The notes under the pieces: generated by a model | Database searches by the model: none | What the model was told of the DNA's origin: nothing | What the model saw: the letters and a program-made list of their open reading frames with translations, nothing else | Assembly (NCBI GenBank): GCA_031315915.1 | Contig: JALDRK010000002.1 | Span: 62,001-126,000, forward strand | Direction of reading: 5' to 3' | Source: Nitrospirales bacterium | Lineage (GTDB): Bacteria > Nitrospirota > Nitrospiria > Nitrospirales > UBA8639 | DNA: 64,000 nucleotides | Program-made: the position numbers and the translations under genes | Shown: positions 1-9,621 of the stretch, in pieces | How the letters are laid out: each line of letters starts with the position of its first letter | How positions within the stretch are numbered: the first letter of the stretch is position 1

Positions 1-274
1 GATCCTCCGACGCAAAAACGGATTGCGCGGGCCTTGAGGCATCCATAAGCGCCCTCACTTCCTGGACGGCCAGCCGTTTCAGAAGCGCCAGGAGATCGGC
101 GGATGACCATTGCACGGGATGCGCATGCCGGCTTTCGGGCTCTGAGGTTCCTTCGGGCAAGCGGGCCAGCCCCACGAACACACTGGGATCATCCTCCACC
201 GGTTGCACGATGAAATCGGGGCCTGCACACCCTCCCATCACAAGCAGGAGAACGACGGACATGAACAGATTCAT
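1..274 (-). CDS. Putative lipoprotein, 3' end outside window
   Basis: Reading leftwards from an ATG at 274, the frame opens with MNLFMSVVLLLVMGGCAGPD, a short hydrophobic leader ending in a lipobox-like MGGC, so the product is probably a lipid-anchored envelope protein. A GAGGAAG ribosome-binding site lies just upstream of the ATG. The visible mature part is acidic and then helical; no family is recognised. It is cut by the window edge. It sits 21 bases downstream of the DUF1499 gene on the same strand, so the two may be co-transcribed. Confidence 0.65.
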   Translation of the reverse strand, partial: MNLFMSVVLLLVMGGCAGPDFIVQPVEDDPSVFVGLARLPEGTSEPESRHAHPVQWSSADLLALLKRLAVQEVRALMDASRPAQSVFASED

Positions 275-295
275 GGTGTCTTCCTCTGGTATGCT

Positions 296-781
296 CTACA
301 ACTTAGCATCCAGCATGCCACGCAGATCCTCCATGCGTTTCCGGTTCACCCCAAAATCGTAGTAGCCGCTCCGTGCGGCCGATCGAAAGTGGACGGTTTT
401 TGAAGTATCATCAAACCGGAACTCCACATCGTCCACAAAGCCAAAGAAGAAACTGTTGACCCTGAAATGGAGGTACGCCTCGGCTTCCCTTACCAGTTCC
501 GTGCGAGGAAATTCACTGAAGATGTGTATGAGGAGGGCTTTGGCTTCATAGAGAGGTTTCTGATAGGAAAAGGGGGCAATGGCCTGGCTTTCCTCCACCG
601 CGATCGTCGAGACGCAGTTAGGCTTGTTCGGGCACACAAGGAGTTGTTGATCGCTCACCATTATTTTCTTTTCTTTCGCTTCATGCGCAAAGACCGGCAC
701 CCCCAACAGAGACATCAGGAGCAGGCTTGTGAAGATTCGCCTGGTCGACTGGAAGAATCGGCATGATGGGTTGGTGGACAT
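296..781 (-). CDS. DUF1499 family exported protein
   Basis: The product contains CPNKPNCVST, the cysteine-containing signature at the start of DUF1499 domains, followed by the usual FGFVDDVEFRFDD and RSAARSGYYDFGVN blocks of this family. The biochemical role of the family is unknown. The ATG at 781 gives an N-terminus with twin arginines and a hydrophobic run ending VFAHEA, a plausible Sec signal peptide, so the protein is likely periplasmic. An in-frame ATG at 826 would add 15 residues that are not signal-like. It is followed by the lipoprotein gene at 274 on the same strand. Confidence 0.8.
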   Translation of the reverse strand: MSTNPSCRFFQSTRRIFTSLLLMSLLGVPVFAHEAKEKKIMVSDQQLLVCPNKPNCVSTIAVEESQAIAPFSYQKPLYEAKALLIHIFSEFPRTELVREAEAYLHFRVNSFFFGFVDDVEFRFDDTSKTVHFRSAARSGYYDFGVNRKRMEDLRGMLDAKL

Positions 782-1150
782 GGGGCTGTTAAAATCCTGT
801 TGGTGGAACCGGCAGAAGATAGACAAGTTATGGGTCAGGCTAATTCTTCCCCTCAGCCTGTAGTGTAGCGGTATTGCCCAAATAAATCAGGTTTTCCCCT
901 TCTTGGCTTTTGACCTGGCGCACAGATCCTTCTTCAGGCCTCAGAAATGGTCACATCCTTCAGGCTATAATGAGAATTTTCCCGGCAAAATGTAGAAAAT
1001 GGGGGCATCTTTACTCTGGCTTCAGAAGGGCGCATGAAATCCCCGAAACCTTTACTCAAGGAATGTCTAAAATTCACTTCCTAAAATATCGGACCAGAGA
1101 GATTCCCGGCCGGCTGAAGTTCGGCCTGACGGAAAACGCACCAGGATCTC
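782..1150. other. Intergenic stretch, no gene seen
   Basis: This stretch separates the leftward DUF1499 gene from the rightward cyclotransferase gene. It is AT-richer in parts and should hold both promoters. I see no convincing ORF, RNA gene or repeat in it. Confidence 0.5.
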
Positions 1151-1600
1151 ATGATGCACTATTTTGCCTATGGGTCTAACCTGGATGTAGCCGGCATGCA
1201 GGAGCGCTGTCCACACGCCAGGGCGCTTGCCCCCGGCTGCCTCAAGGGTTTCCGGCTGGCCTTCACCTGGTATTCGACCGGGTGGGGTTGTGGGGTGGCC
1301 GATGTGGTGGAAAGTTCCCAGGACGAAGTCTGGGGATTAGTGTATACCATCACGACGGCTGATCTGGATGCGCTGGATCGATATGAGGGCTATCCCACAT
1401 GCTACAGGCGTTCGCAAACAACTATTCATACCCAAGATGACACACGGGAAAACGTCTGGCTCTATACGGTCTGCGAAAAAGCTGAATTTGCTTCTCCCTC
1501 TCGGCTGTACCTGAACATCATGAAGCGCGCCTGCGCCGACTATGGATTTCCAGACGCCTATACCCGGATGCTCAATAACATCAAAATGAGAAAAGGCTGA
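1151..1600 (+). CDS. Gamma-glutamylcyclotransferase family protein
   Basis: The N-terminus MMHYFAYGSNLD carries the YGSNL motif that binds the gamma-glutamyl substrate in the GGCT/AIG2 fold. The central LDRYEGYP segment provides the expected catalytic glutamate. At 149 residues the length fits the family. Members release 5-oxoproline from gamma-glutamyl peptides or amines; the exact substrate here cannot be told from sequence. The protein looks cytosolic. Two adjacent ATGs (1151, 1154) are possible starts. Neighbours give no pathway clue. Confidence 0.85.
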   Translation: MMHYFAYGSNLDVAGMQERCPHARALAPGCLKGFRLAFTWYSTGWGCGVADVVESSQDEVWGLVYTITTADLDALDRYEGYPTCYRRSQTTIHTQDDTRENVWLYTVCEKAEFASPSRLYLNIMKRACADYGFPDAYTRMLNNIKMRKG

Positions 1601-1697
1601 TTGTGCTTCCTCATTGCTTGTCGTCCTCCCGGTAGGGCACTATCCTGTACCATAATCATGAACGTTGCTCCTCACAAAAGGAAGGAAGGGAAACCTC

Positions 1698-2240
1698 ATG
1701 AGTCAATTTATAGATCGGATGGTCCGAGCGGCCAAACTGGACGCAGGTCTGTATGAAGAAGTTGAGGCGGATAAGAGTTCCATGGGGCAGGCGATGGGTG
1801 TCGTGGTGCTCTCGAGCTTGGCCGGAGGTATAGGATTCATGCAGGTAGCCGGGCCGGTGGGGTTGTTGATCGGCACCATCGGGTCGCTCATCGCCTGGTA
1901 TATTTGGGCGTTTTTGACCTACATCATCGGCACGAAATTGTTGCCCGAGCCTCAGACCCAGGCCGATCACGGGGAACTTTTGCGCACCATCGGTTTTTCA
2001 AGCGCACCGGGCATAATCCGGATTCTGGCTCTTATTCCAGGCCTTGCCACGATTGTGAATTTTTTGGCCAGTGTGTGGATGCTTATTGCCATGGTGATTG
2101 CCGTGCGACAAGCCCTGGATTATCAGAGTACCTACCGGGCCATTGGGGTATGCGTGATCGGCTGGATCCTGCAGGCCCTGATTTTCTGGTTATTTATGAT
2201 GATGACGGGTGGAATACCGGAGCCCATGATTAAACACTAG
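1698..2240 (+). CDS. YIP1-like multi-pass membrane protein
   Basis: The protein starts MSQFIDRMVRAAKLDAGLYEEVE, a soluble helix typical of bacterial YIP1-domain proteins. Three to four hydrophobic segments follow (about residues 35-75, 100-130 and 145-175). The ATG at 1698 is preceded by AAGGAAGGG and is preferred over an earlier in-frame codon at 1665. Bacterial YIP1 proteins are inner-membrane proteins of unknown function. It lies alone between a cyclotransferase and a methyltransferase gene on the same strand. Confidence 0.75.
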   Translation: MSQFIDRMVRAAKLDAGLYEEVEADKSSMGQAMGVVVLSSLAGGIGFMQVAGPVGLLIGTIGSLIAWYIWAFLTYIIGTKLLPEPQTQADHGELLRTIGFSSAPGIIRILALIPGLATIVNFLASVWMLIAMVIAVRQALDYQSTYRAIGVCVIGWILQALIFWLFMMMTGGIPEPMIKH

Positions 2241-2252
2241 GATGCGATGAGG

Positions 2253-2276
2253 AACTATCAGACTTTATAGATAGTT
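2253..2276 (+). terminator. Hairpin after the YIP1-like gene
   Basis: AACTATC (2253-2259) pairs with GATAGTT (2270-2276) across a 10-base loop, 12 bases after the stop codon. The T run behind it is only three long, so it is a weak terminator candidate at best. Confidence 0.35.
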
Positions 2277-2297
2277 TACTCATCCATCCTATTATTT

Positions 2298-3011
2298 ATG
2301 CCTCATAAAACAATGACAAACAGTCATGGTTCCAAGCTTGAACTCGTGCATCGGTTCTTTTCCGGAACCGGGCCGAGTTACGATTTCATCGTCAACTTCT
2401 CCACCTTCGGCATCGATCGACTTTGGAAGCGCCGAATGGTGAACTTGATCCCTCCGCACGCGACACGCATCCTGGATCTGGCCTGCGGCACCGGTATCTC
2501 CACCCTGGCCATCGCCAAACGCTTTCCCCTGGCTCAGGTAGTGGGAGTTGAACTGCGCGATGAATATTTGGACATCGCTCGCAAGAAGGTACAGGAACTG
2601 GGCCTTCGCCGCATCGAGTTTGTCTTGAGCCGAGCCGAAGACTATCGGTCCCCCGAGCCCTTCGATTGCGTGAGTGCGTCTTATCTGCCCAAGTATGCCG
2701 ATTTGAAAGTCCTGATTCCAGCTCTCCATCACATGCTCAAAACGGACGCCCTGCTGATCATGCATGATTTTACCTTTCCCCCCAAACCCTACCTTGTGTG
2801 GATTTGGCGCGTATATTTCAAGGTATTGCAATGGGTGGGCACTCCGCTCTTTCCCGACTGGCGGGAAATTTTTTACGGCCTGCCCGTCCTGATCGAACAG
2901 ACCGACTGGGTGCCGGAATTGCGAGACGAGCTGGAGGCCAACGGCTTTCGGGATATTCGTTTTGAATATTTGACGTTGTATGGTTCCGCCATCATGACGG
3001 CTAGGAAGTAG
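2298..3011 (+). CDS. Class I SAM-dependent methyltransferase (UbiE-like)
   Basis: Motif I, RILDLACGTG, at about residue 55 is the SAM-binding loop of class I methyltransferases. It is followed by the acidic VVGVEL at strand beta-2 and VSASYLPKYAD in the motif-IV position. The N-terminal FFSGTGPSYDFIVNFSTFG resembles UbiE/COQ5 enzymes, which methylate quinone precursors, but the UbiE signature is not complete, so the substrate is uncertain. Two starts are possible, ATG 2298 and ATG 2313. It converges on the membrane-protein gene at 3119. Confidence 0.8.
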   Translation: MPHKTMTNSHGSKLELVHRFFSGTGPSYDFIVNFSTFGIDRLWKRRMVNLIPPHATRILDLACGTGISTLAIAKRFPLAQVVGVELRDEYLDIARKKVQELGLRRIEFVLSRAEDYRSPEPFDCVSASYLPKYADLKVLIPALHHMLKTDALLIMHDFTFPPKPYLVWIWRVYFKVLQWVGTPLFPDWREIFYGLPVLIEQTDWVPELRDELEANGFRDIRFEYLTLYGSAIMTARK

Positions 3012-3055
3012 TAGGACTGTTTTGCTGAACCGGGCTCTTCTGGATAGACCCCGAT

Positions 3056-3090
3056 CCTTCGGCAAACCTGCCTTGAGCCCAGTCGAAGGG
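3056..3090. repeat. Dispersed mosaic repeat, copy 1
   Basis: The element begins CCTTCG and ends CGAAGG, with CTGCC(T/C)TGAGCCCAGTCGAAGG in its right half. Related copies lie at 5255-5290 and, inverted, at 25482-25515. It sits between two convergent genes. Confidence 0.6.
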
Positions 3091-3118
3091 ACCTCATGAT
3101 GGCAAGTGGACAGAGGAA

Positions 3119-3847
3119 TTAATTGAGCCAGCGCCAGAGAACAAGGCCTGCCCCTAACAGCATGACGCCCAGACTGATTCCCTTCAGAATCGCTTCGAAC
3201 TGCTGCATGTGCGCAATATCCACGACCGTCCTGGTCTCCTCCGGAACACGCTTCAACGCCTTGTAGGGGCGCGACGCTTTGATCTCCACTAAACTCAGCA
3301 ACCCCGTGCCGGCCGCAACAATCAGCACCGACACCGAGAGTTGATTGGTCTGCAGAATATATCCTGCCAGTACTGGCAGGCTGCCCCATGAAAATCCGAA
3401 CCAGGCATCGGTATGAAAGCGGCCGGTGAACCATTCCAAGTTATACGCCAGGAGAAAGAACCCTTCCGAAAGCGCGATCACACTGAGGAGCGGCGCATAC
3501 CAAATGATGTAATACAAACCGATGGCGTAGGCCAGCACGAGAGACACTACCGCCAACGTCCAAAGTTGCCGGAGGGAAAAGACTTGTCCCCAGGGTTTAA
3601 TTCCCTTGGTGCCCAGGGCATCCAGGGCATGACCGCCGATTCCCAGCGCAAAAAAGTAGATGACCAGGATAGCTCCGACACGATCCCAGTGAATCTGCTC
3701 GGCCATCACAGAACCGATGACGGTATAAGCCAACACCATTCCGGTATAGGGTAAAAACAACAGACCGATGAACATCCGGAACTTCAACGGACCGAACGCG
3801 GGCACGAACCATTCCCGACCGCGATTCTGTTCAGATTCGTCATCCAT
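3119..3847 (-). CDS. Hypothetical multi-pass membrane protein
   Basis: The 242-residue product has about seven hydrophobic segments after a charged 20-residue N-terminus. A loop GIGGHALDALGTKGIKPW after the second segment resembles the conserved HALDEL loop of a family of uncharacterised bacterial and archaeal membrane proteins distantly similar to UbiA-type prenyltransferases. The Asp-rich prenyl-diphosphate motifs of true UbiA proteins are not evident, so no activity is assigned. It is transcribed divergently from the patatin gene. Confidence 0.65.
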   Translation of the reverse strand: MDDESEQNRGREWFVPAFGPLKFRMFIGLLFLPYTGMVLAYTVIGSVMAEQIHWDRVGAILVIYFFALGIGGHALDALGTKGIKPWGQVFSLRQLWTLAVVSLVLAYAIGLYYIIWYAPLLSVIALSEGFFLLAYNLEWFTGRFHTDAWFGFSWGSLPVLAGYILQTNQLSVSVLIVAAGTGLLSLVEIKASRPYKALKRVPEETRTVVDIAHMQQFEAILKGISLGVMLLGAGLVLWRWLN

Positions 3848-4153
3848 CCCGTTTTCTCTCAGTTCGTTCCCGTGGGTAATGATGAGTCATGGGTATAAGG
3901 GTCTGAACGATCTTATGCTTTGAGATGGAAAAAGCCTAGAGCTACATCGCATTTTTCTCCGGTGGTCTTCCGCACGCTTCTCAATTTTTTTCAGGGTGGG
4001 TTGGATTAACACACAGGTTGAGCTACAGTAGGGACCCTACATCCTTCCCTCTATAAGGCGCTCCCTTGCTTGTACGTTAACGCACAACGAGTATTCGCGA
4101 GGTCCGTCACGAGTGCAATCGAATGATTCACGTGACCCTCGGTTTTCACAACT
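3848..4153. other. Divergent intergenic region
   Basis: This region should carry the promoters of the leftward membrane protein and the rightward patatin gene. No ORF, RNA gene or repeat could be supported in it. Confidence 0.45.
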
Positions 4154-5137
4154 ATGACACCTCGCATAACTGACAGCCGATCCGACACGGCCCAAGAGGC
4201 CTGGAACGTTCTTGATCAAAACCGGCGAGGACAGCGTGGTGCCGATACTATCGGTCTGGTCGTTCAGGGCGGAGGGATGCGGGGCGTGTATTCCATGGGT
4301 GCGCTCGCGGCCCTGGAAGAAATGGGATTCAGCCAAAGCTTCGATCATGTCGCCGGATCGTCGGCGGGTGCCCTAAACGGGGCCTATTTTATCACCGGCC
4401 AAGCCAGTTACGGAGTAGAGACCTATATTCACCATTTGACTCAAAAAAGTTTTGTGAATCCCCTGCGCCTCAGGAAAATGGTGGATATCGATTGGTTGGT
4501 CGATCATATCGGCAAACAGGCCCGCCCCCTTCACCTCCAGAAACTGATCACCGCCCGCACGACGCTTCATATTTCATTGACCGGTTTCACCGATGGACAA
4601 ACCCGCTATGTCACCACCCGCGAGCTGGGCATCGATTTGTGGGAAGCGTTTCGGGCCAGTGCCGCCATGCCCATTCTCTACAATAAATCCGTGAAGGTCG
4701 GAAACGACTGGTATGTGGATGGATCGCTCCGAGCCAGGGTGCCGATTCAGCGGGTGGTGGAGCACGGGTGCCGCTACGTCGTGGTCATTTTAACCATGCC
4801 GCATTCGCACCGGATCAATTCACGACATGCCTGGCTTCAATCGCTGAGTTGGCCGGTTACCCGTCGTTACAGCGCGGCGCTCCGGCAAGCGCTCTTTGAC
4901 GAAGACACGGACTATAACCGTATGAAGTCCGATCTCTCGCGTGGAAATCTCCCGTTTGCCGTCGATGCCCGGAAGGTCGTGGTCATTACACCGCGCATGC
5001 AACCCGAACGGTTTTCCACGATCACGACCAATCCCCGGCACTTGATGCGATGCGCCCTCCAAGCCAGAGAAGATACCTGGCACGCCTTCGGCAAAACTCC
5101 ACCGGCCAACGCCGCTCCTTTTTCATTTTCCCTCTGA
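4154..5137 (+). CDS. Patatin-like phospholipase
   Basis: The protein has the oxyanion-hole motif VVQGGGMRGVYSMG at about residues 35-48. The nucleophile elbow GSSAG (serine near residue 75) and the dyad aspartate in WYVDGSLRARVPI near residue 195 follow. Here DGS replaces the usual DGG/DGA but the aspartate is kept. These Ser-Asp hydrolases cleave acyl esters of phospholipids. There is no signal peptide, so it is probably cytosolic or peripherally membrane-bound. The length of 327 is near that of YjjU-type bacterial patatins. Confidence 0.88.
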   Translation: MTPRITDSRSDTAQEAWNVLDQNRRGQRGADTIGLVVQGGGMRGVYSMGALAALEEMGFSQSFDHVAGSSAGALNGAYFITGQASYGVETYIHHLTQKSFVNPLRLRKMVDIDWLVDHIGKQARPLHLQKLITARTTLHISLTGFTDGQTRYVTTRELGIDLWEAFRASAAMPILYNKSVKVGNDWYVDGSLRARVPIQRVVEHGCRYVVVILTMPHSHRINSRHAWLQSLSWPVTRRYSAALRQALFDEDTDYNRMKSDLSRGNLPFAVDARKVVVITPRMQPERFSTITTNPRHLMRCALQAREDTWHAFGKTPPANAAPFSFSL

Positions 5138-5254
5138 AAAACCACAGATACTGCCGCAGTAGTGTGGAAACCGGTTGACTGCCAATAGCAGCTTATCGTT
5201 CTGAGTACCACGAAGAATCGCTGCCCGGCCTGCACACATCTGGCTAAACTAGAT

Positions 5255-5290
5255 GCTTCGTCTGAGCCTGCCCTGAGCAAAGTCGAAGGG
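5255..5290. repeat. Dispersed mosaic repeat, copy 2
   Basis: GCTTCGTCTGAG is followed by CCTGCCCTGAGCAAAGTCG and AAGGGG. The right half matches, in opposite orientation, the copy at 25482-25515, and the left flank (GGCTAAACTAGAT) resembles 25541-25555. It lies between two convergent genes. Confidence 0.6.
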
Positions 5291-5331
5291 GCTCAACCTG
5301 ACAAAGCAAAAATACAACAAGACCAGCCCAT

Positions 5332-7494
5332 CTATGTGGAGGCGTGAGGAACCGCTTTCATCGAGAGGGCGATGCGCTTGCGAAGGATGTCGACTTCCAA
5401 TACCTTCACTTTCACCTGTTGATTGACCTGAACGACCGTATTGGGGTCACTGACAAACCGGTTGGCAAGCTGACTGATATGCACTAGACCATCCTGATGG
5501 ACGCCGATATCGACGAAGGCTCCAAAGGCCGTGACATTGGTGACCACACCGTGCAAAATCATGTCGGGTTTTACCTGCTCGATGGATTGTATACCCTCAT
5601 CGAATTTCACGGTTTCAAATTGTTGGCGCGGATCACGTCCGGGCTTGGCCAATTCGCTCAGAATATCGGTGAGCGTGGGTTTGCCCACCTCCTCCGTAAT
5701 GTAGCGCGTAAGATCGATAGTGCGTTGTCGATCGCGATCTTTCATCAAGTCCTTCACCGTGCAACCTAAGTCTTTGGCCATCGCGTTGACCACGACATAC
5801 CGCTCGGGATGCACCGCGCTGGCATCCAGCGGATGCTCGCCATCCGGAATGCGTAAAAATCCTGCAGCCTGCTCAAACGCTTTGGCGCCCAGACGGGGAA
5901 CGTTTTTCAACGCTGTCCGGCTCTGAAACGGTCCGTGCTCCTGTCGGTAGGCCACGATATTGCCGGCTAATTGCGGACCCACCCCCGAGACGGCCGTGAG
6001 CAATTGCGGGCTGGCCATGTTGACATCCACCCCCACCCGATTCACACAACTGATGACGACATCCTGAAGACGCTGCTTCAGGATGCCTTGATCCACATCA
6101 TGTTGGTACTGCCCGACGCCGATGGCCTTGGGATCGATCTTGACCAGTTCGGCTAACGGATCCATGAGCCGCCGCCCGATCGAGACGGCTCCCCGTATGG
6201 TGACATCATGATCGGGAAATTCCTCACGGGCTATCGGGGAGGCGGAATAGACCGAGGCTCCACTTTCGTTCACCATCACGATGGGAATATCGGACGGCAA
6301 GTTCAAGCTGCGAACGAACGCTTCGGTTTCTCGCCCGGCCGTGCCATTGCCGACGGCGATCGCCTCCACGTTAAACCGTTGACACCATTCCGTAATCGTA
6401 TGGCCCGCTTTGGCTGCACTGTCCGGTCCCTGGTGCGGATAGATGGTGTCCGTATGACGCAAGTTGCCCTGACGGTCAAGGCACACCATTTTACACCCGG
6501 TGCGGAATCCCGGATCGATGGCCAGCACTGTCTTCTGGCCCAAGGGCGGCGCCATGAGTAATTGCTGCACGTTTTGGGCAAACACCTCAATGGCGGTCTG
6601 ATCGGCCTTGGCTTTTGTCTGCAGCCGAGCTTCCGTTTCCATGGAAAGAGAGAGGAGCCTGGTAAAACTATCCTGAATAGCCAAGGTTACCTGTTCGGCC
6701 GCCGGCCCTTTGCCTTTCAGAAATAGCCGATGCAGCACCGATAACGCTTCCGGTTCCGATACCAGGACTCGAAAAGTCAGAAACCCTTCCTGTTCTCCAC
6801 GGCGCATGGCCAGCACGCGATGGGAGGGAGCATGGGCCACGGGTTCTTCCCACTCGGCATAGTCCCGATACTTGCTGCCCTGCACGTCTTTCCCACGCGC
6901 ACCGGTGGTCTTAAAGATTCCGTGCTCCAGATACAGCATGCGCATGGAGGCACGGGCCTGCCGATCTTCGCTGATCCATTCAGCGATGATATCGCGTGCC
7001 CCGGCCAATGCATCGTCCACTGACCCGATGCCGTGATCGGGATTGAGGTATTTTGTGGCTTCGGCCTCTACATCTAATTGTGAATCTTGTATCCACAGAC
7101 TCTGCGCCAGGGGCTCCAAACCCCGCTCTTTGGCGGTCATGGCTCGGGTTCGGCGTTTGGGCCGATAGGGTACATAGATGTCCTCAAGTTCGGCCATGGT
7201 CGCTGCCGCTTCCACATGCCCTCGAAGCGCTTCGGTCAGTTTACCCTGCGCCTCCAACGACGTCAGGATGGCAGCCCGGCGCTTGTCCAATTCCCGTAGT
7301 TGAGCCACACGATCCCGAATGGACGTGATGACCACTTCATCCAATCCGCCAGTGACTTCTTTTCGATATCGCGCAAGGAACGGCACCGTGGCGCCATCAT
7401 CAAGAAGTTCCACTGTGGCCATCACCTGCCTGGCTGTGATGTTCAATTCCGATGCGATGGTCTTGTCATGCAACCCTGTTTTTGTTGAATCCAC
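5332..7494 (-). CDS. tex: Tex family S1 RNA-binding transcription accessory protein
   Basis: The 720-residue protein matches the full Tex layout. An N-terminal helical TexN region is followed by a YqgF/RNase H-like domain with TVLAIDPGFRTGCK near residue 330. Helix-hairpin-helix repeats (LLTAVSGVGPQLAGNIVAY near 505) and a C-terminal S1 domain (GVVTNVTAFGAFVDIGVHQDG from about 645) complete it. Tex binds nucleic acid and influences transcription and stress tolerance in several bacteria; its exact role is unsettled. It starts at ATG 7494 and converges on the patatin gene. Confidence 0.95.
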   Translation of the reverse strand: MDSTKTGLHDKTIASELNITARQVMATVELLDDGATVPFLARYRKEVTGGLDEVVITSIRDRVAQLRELDKRRAAILTSLEAQGKLTEALRGHVEAAATMAELEDIYVPYRPKRRTRAMTAKERGLEPLAQSLWIQDSQLDVEAEATKYLNPDHGIGSVDDALAGARDIIAEWISEDRQARASMRMLYLEHGIFKTTGARGKDVQGSKYRDYAEWEEPVAHAPSHRVLAMRRGEQEGFLTFRVLVSEPEALSVLHRLFLKGKGPAAEQVTLAIQDSFTRLLSLSMETEARLQTKAKADQTAIEVFAQNVQQLLMAPPLGQKTVLAIDPGFRTGCKMVCLDRQGNLRHTDTIYPHQGPDSAAKAGHTITEWCQRFNVEAIAVGNGTAGRETEAFVRSLNLPSDIPIVMVNESGASVYSASPIAREEFPDHDVTIRGAVSIGRRLMDPLAELVKIDPKAIGVGQYQHDVDQGILKQRLQDVVISCVNRVGVDVNMASPQLLTAVSGVGPQLAGNIVAYRQEHGPFQSRTALKNVPRLGAKAFEQAAGFLRIPDGEHPLDASAVHPERYVVVNAMAKDLGCTVKDLMKDRDRQRTIDLTRYITEEVGKPTLTDILSELAKPGRDPRQQFETVKFDEGIQSIEQVKPDMILHGVVTNVTAFGAFVDIGVHQDGLVHISQLANRFVSDPNTVVQVNQQVKVKVLEVDILRKRIALSMKAVPHAST

Positions 7495-7632
7495 TCATTC
7501 CCCTCGTGATATTTTGAGACCGAAACACCTCCGGATGACGAAAATGAAACTCCATGATGTTTCAGGCCGAAACCGTTTAGCATGGAGACCGTACCGTCTC
7601 TGATTTCACTCGCACAAACAGTTTCGACCAGG

Positions 7633-9013
7633 TTATTCGTGCTCTACCGGATTATGCCATCCGCCGATACCCGTCACTAAGGGAATGGCCTCGTGGGGTC
7701 CCCAACTACCCGGGTCATATTCATGGACGGGCGTGGGCTTCGTTAAAATCGGGTCTACGATACGCCAGGCTTCTTCGACTCCATCTTGCCGTGCGAACAA
7801 GGCCGCATCTCCTCCCATCGCATCTCCGATGAGTCGCTCATAAGCCCCTTCTTCATCTCCTCGTTGCCGGCACACATTCAGCTCGATGTCCTCGCCGGTC
7901 ATTCCTTCGCCGGGCTTTTTCGCCCTGGCACCCAACGCGATGCCCACCCGATCGGGTCCCAGTCGAAACCGGAAATGGTTTGGCGGTTTCCGGTCTGTTT
8001 CTCTAAAGAGCTGTTGGGGTGGATACTTGAGACGAATAAAGACTTCGGTGGCAGTCACGGGAAGACATTTTCCCGTTCGAATGAAAAAAGGAACCCCTTC
8101 CCAACGCCAAGAATCAATATGCATCTGCATCGCGGCAAACGTTTCAACCTGCGAACCCATATTCACGCCGGCTTCGTCTCGATAACCACGGAACTGCCCC
8201 CGCACCAGGGATTTTCCCGTGAGTGCCCGTATGCCCTTAAACGTTTTGACCCGTTCGTCGCGCAGGGCTTCTCCTCCTGTGCCGACCGGCGGTTCCATGG
8301 CCAGGTTGGCCACCACCTGCAACAAATGATTCTGGACCACGTCGCGGATCGCACCGGTTTCCTCATAAAATTTCCCACGACCCTCCACACCGAACTGCTC
8401 GGCCATCGTAATCTGCACACTTTCGATGAAGTTGCGGTTCCAGATGGGTTCCAGAAATGAATTGGCAAACCGAAAAAACAAAAGATTTTGAATGGATTCT
8501 TTGCCGAGATAATGGTCAATGCGGAAGATCGCCGACTCGTCAAAGACGCCATGCAGGATGCGGTTCAATTGCTGAGCGGACGCCAGATCGCGACCGAAGG
8601 GTTTTTCGACAACCACCCGCGCGCCATCGGCACAGCCCGTTTTACTGAGACGTTCCACCACCGTCGAAAACAGGCTCGGGGGAATCGCCAGATAGCACAG
8701 GGGGCGCCGAGCCCTACCAAGGGTTTTCCGCAAACGGGTGAACGTGCTTTCTGCCTGATAATCGCCTTCCACATACCGGAGCAACCCGCAGAGTTTCTCA
8801 TAGGCGGATGTATCGAGACCCGCGTCGGAGGCTTCCAGGCTGGCACGGACCCGTTCCCGGAGGTGCTCCACGTCTCGCCCTCCCCTGGCGACGCCGATGA
8901 TCGGAACATCCAGCTTTCCCTTTCGAACAAGGGCCTGAAGAGCCGGGAAAATTTTTTATAGGCAAGATCCCCGTGGCGCCGAAGAACACCAGCGCATCCG
9001 CACAGTCCATCAT
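7633..9013 (-). CDS. zwf: Glucose-6-phosphate 1-dehydrogenase, split by two frameshifts near N-terminus
   Basis: Zwf oxidises glucose 6-phosphate to 6-phosphogluconolactone with NAD(P)+. The long frame 8871-7633 carries the active-site RIDHYLGKE, the VVEKPFG segment and the C-terminal half. The dinucleotide-binding start [10 protein letters not shown] is in another frame beginning at ATG 9013, which has a GGGAGG ribosome-binding site. The text between them reads correctly as DLAYKK and then IFPALQALV only if one base is added in the C4 run at 8969-8972 and one in the T6 run at 8952-8957. With both added, length is 460 residues, normal for the family. As given, no single frame makes full Zwf. 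Confidence 0.88.
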
Positions 9014-9219
9014 GTCCTCCCTAAGCCGTCAGTGAACGAACAAGTCGCGCATAATCGTAAAGAGTCTGGTTTCAAGAATATCATGCGTGCCCGATCTTGT
9101 TGAAGGCAACACTCTATTCTCTGCGGTGACCAAAAAAGACCTGATCGTCCGGATCGGTGAAGAGAGATCCAACACCTGATTCAGCGAAAACGCCCGAGAA
9201 GAGGCCATCAAGTTCGGGT

Positions 9220-9546
9220 TCACCCTCCTCTGGGCACCCAGAGAATTACCGCGGCGCCGGCCAAACACATGCCGGCACCCACCATGTCCCACCGGTCAGG
9301 GAGCATGCTTTCCACCGCCCAGAGCCATAACAGGGAGGCCATGATGTAGACGCCGCCATAGGCGGCATAGGCTCGCCCGGCAAAGGCGACCTCCGAGCGC
9401 GTGAGGAGCATGCCAAAAATTACCAGGCTGATCGTACCGATGAAACCCCACCATGACGCCCGGCCCAACCGGAGCCACATCCAGAACGCAAAACATCCAC
9501 CGATTTCAGCCAGGGCCGCGCCAAGATAAACTGCAAAAGTTGTCAT
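9220..9546 (-). CDS. ynfA: YnfA/UPF0060 family small membrane protein
   Basis: The 108-residue, four-helix inner-membrane protein matches YnfA by its length, by [19 protein letters not shown] in the first helix region and by [20 protein letters not shown] in the third. The family is distantly related to small multidrug-resistance transporters, and its substrate is not established. The ATG at 9546 follows a strong AAGGAGG. It lies next to two other exporters (CDF, MFS), which may hint at a shared efflux locus. Confidence 0.9.
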   Translation of the reverse strand: MTTFAVYLGAALAEIGGCFAFWMWLRLGRASWWGFIGTISLVIFGMLLTRSEVAFAGRAYAAYGGVYIMASLLWLWAVESMLPDRWDMVGAGMCLAGAAVILWVPRGG

Positions 9547-9621
9547 GACTGTGCCTCCTTCAACAGTAACTCAAATATGGATTATTCCGATTGCGGATGT
9601 TTCCCGGTTTCTCGGGTAGAG

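Noticed and set aside
2292-3434. 380-codon minus-strand frame
   Set aside because: It runs opposite to the methyltransferase and into the membrane-protein gene in another frame; composition is shadow-like and no family fits.
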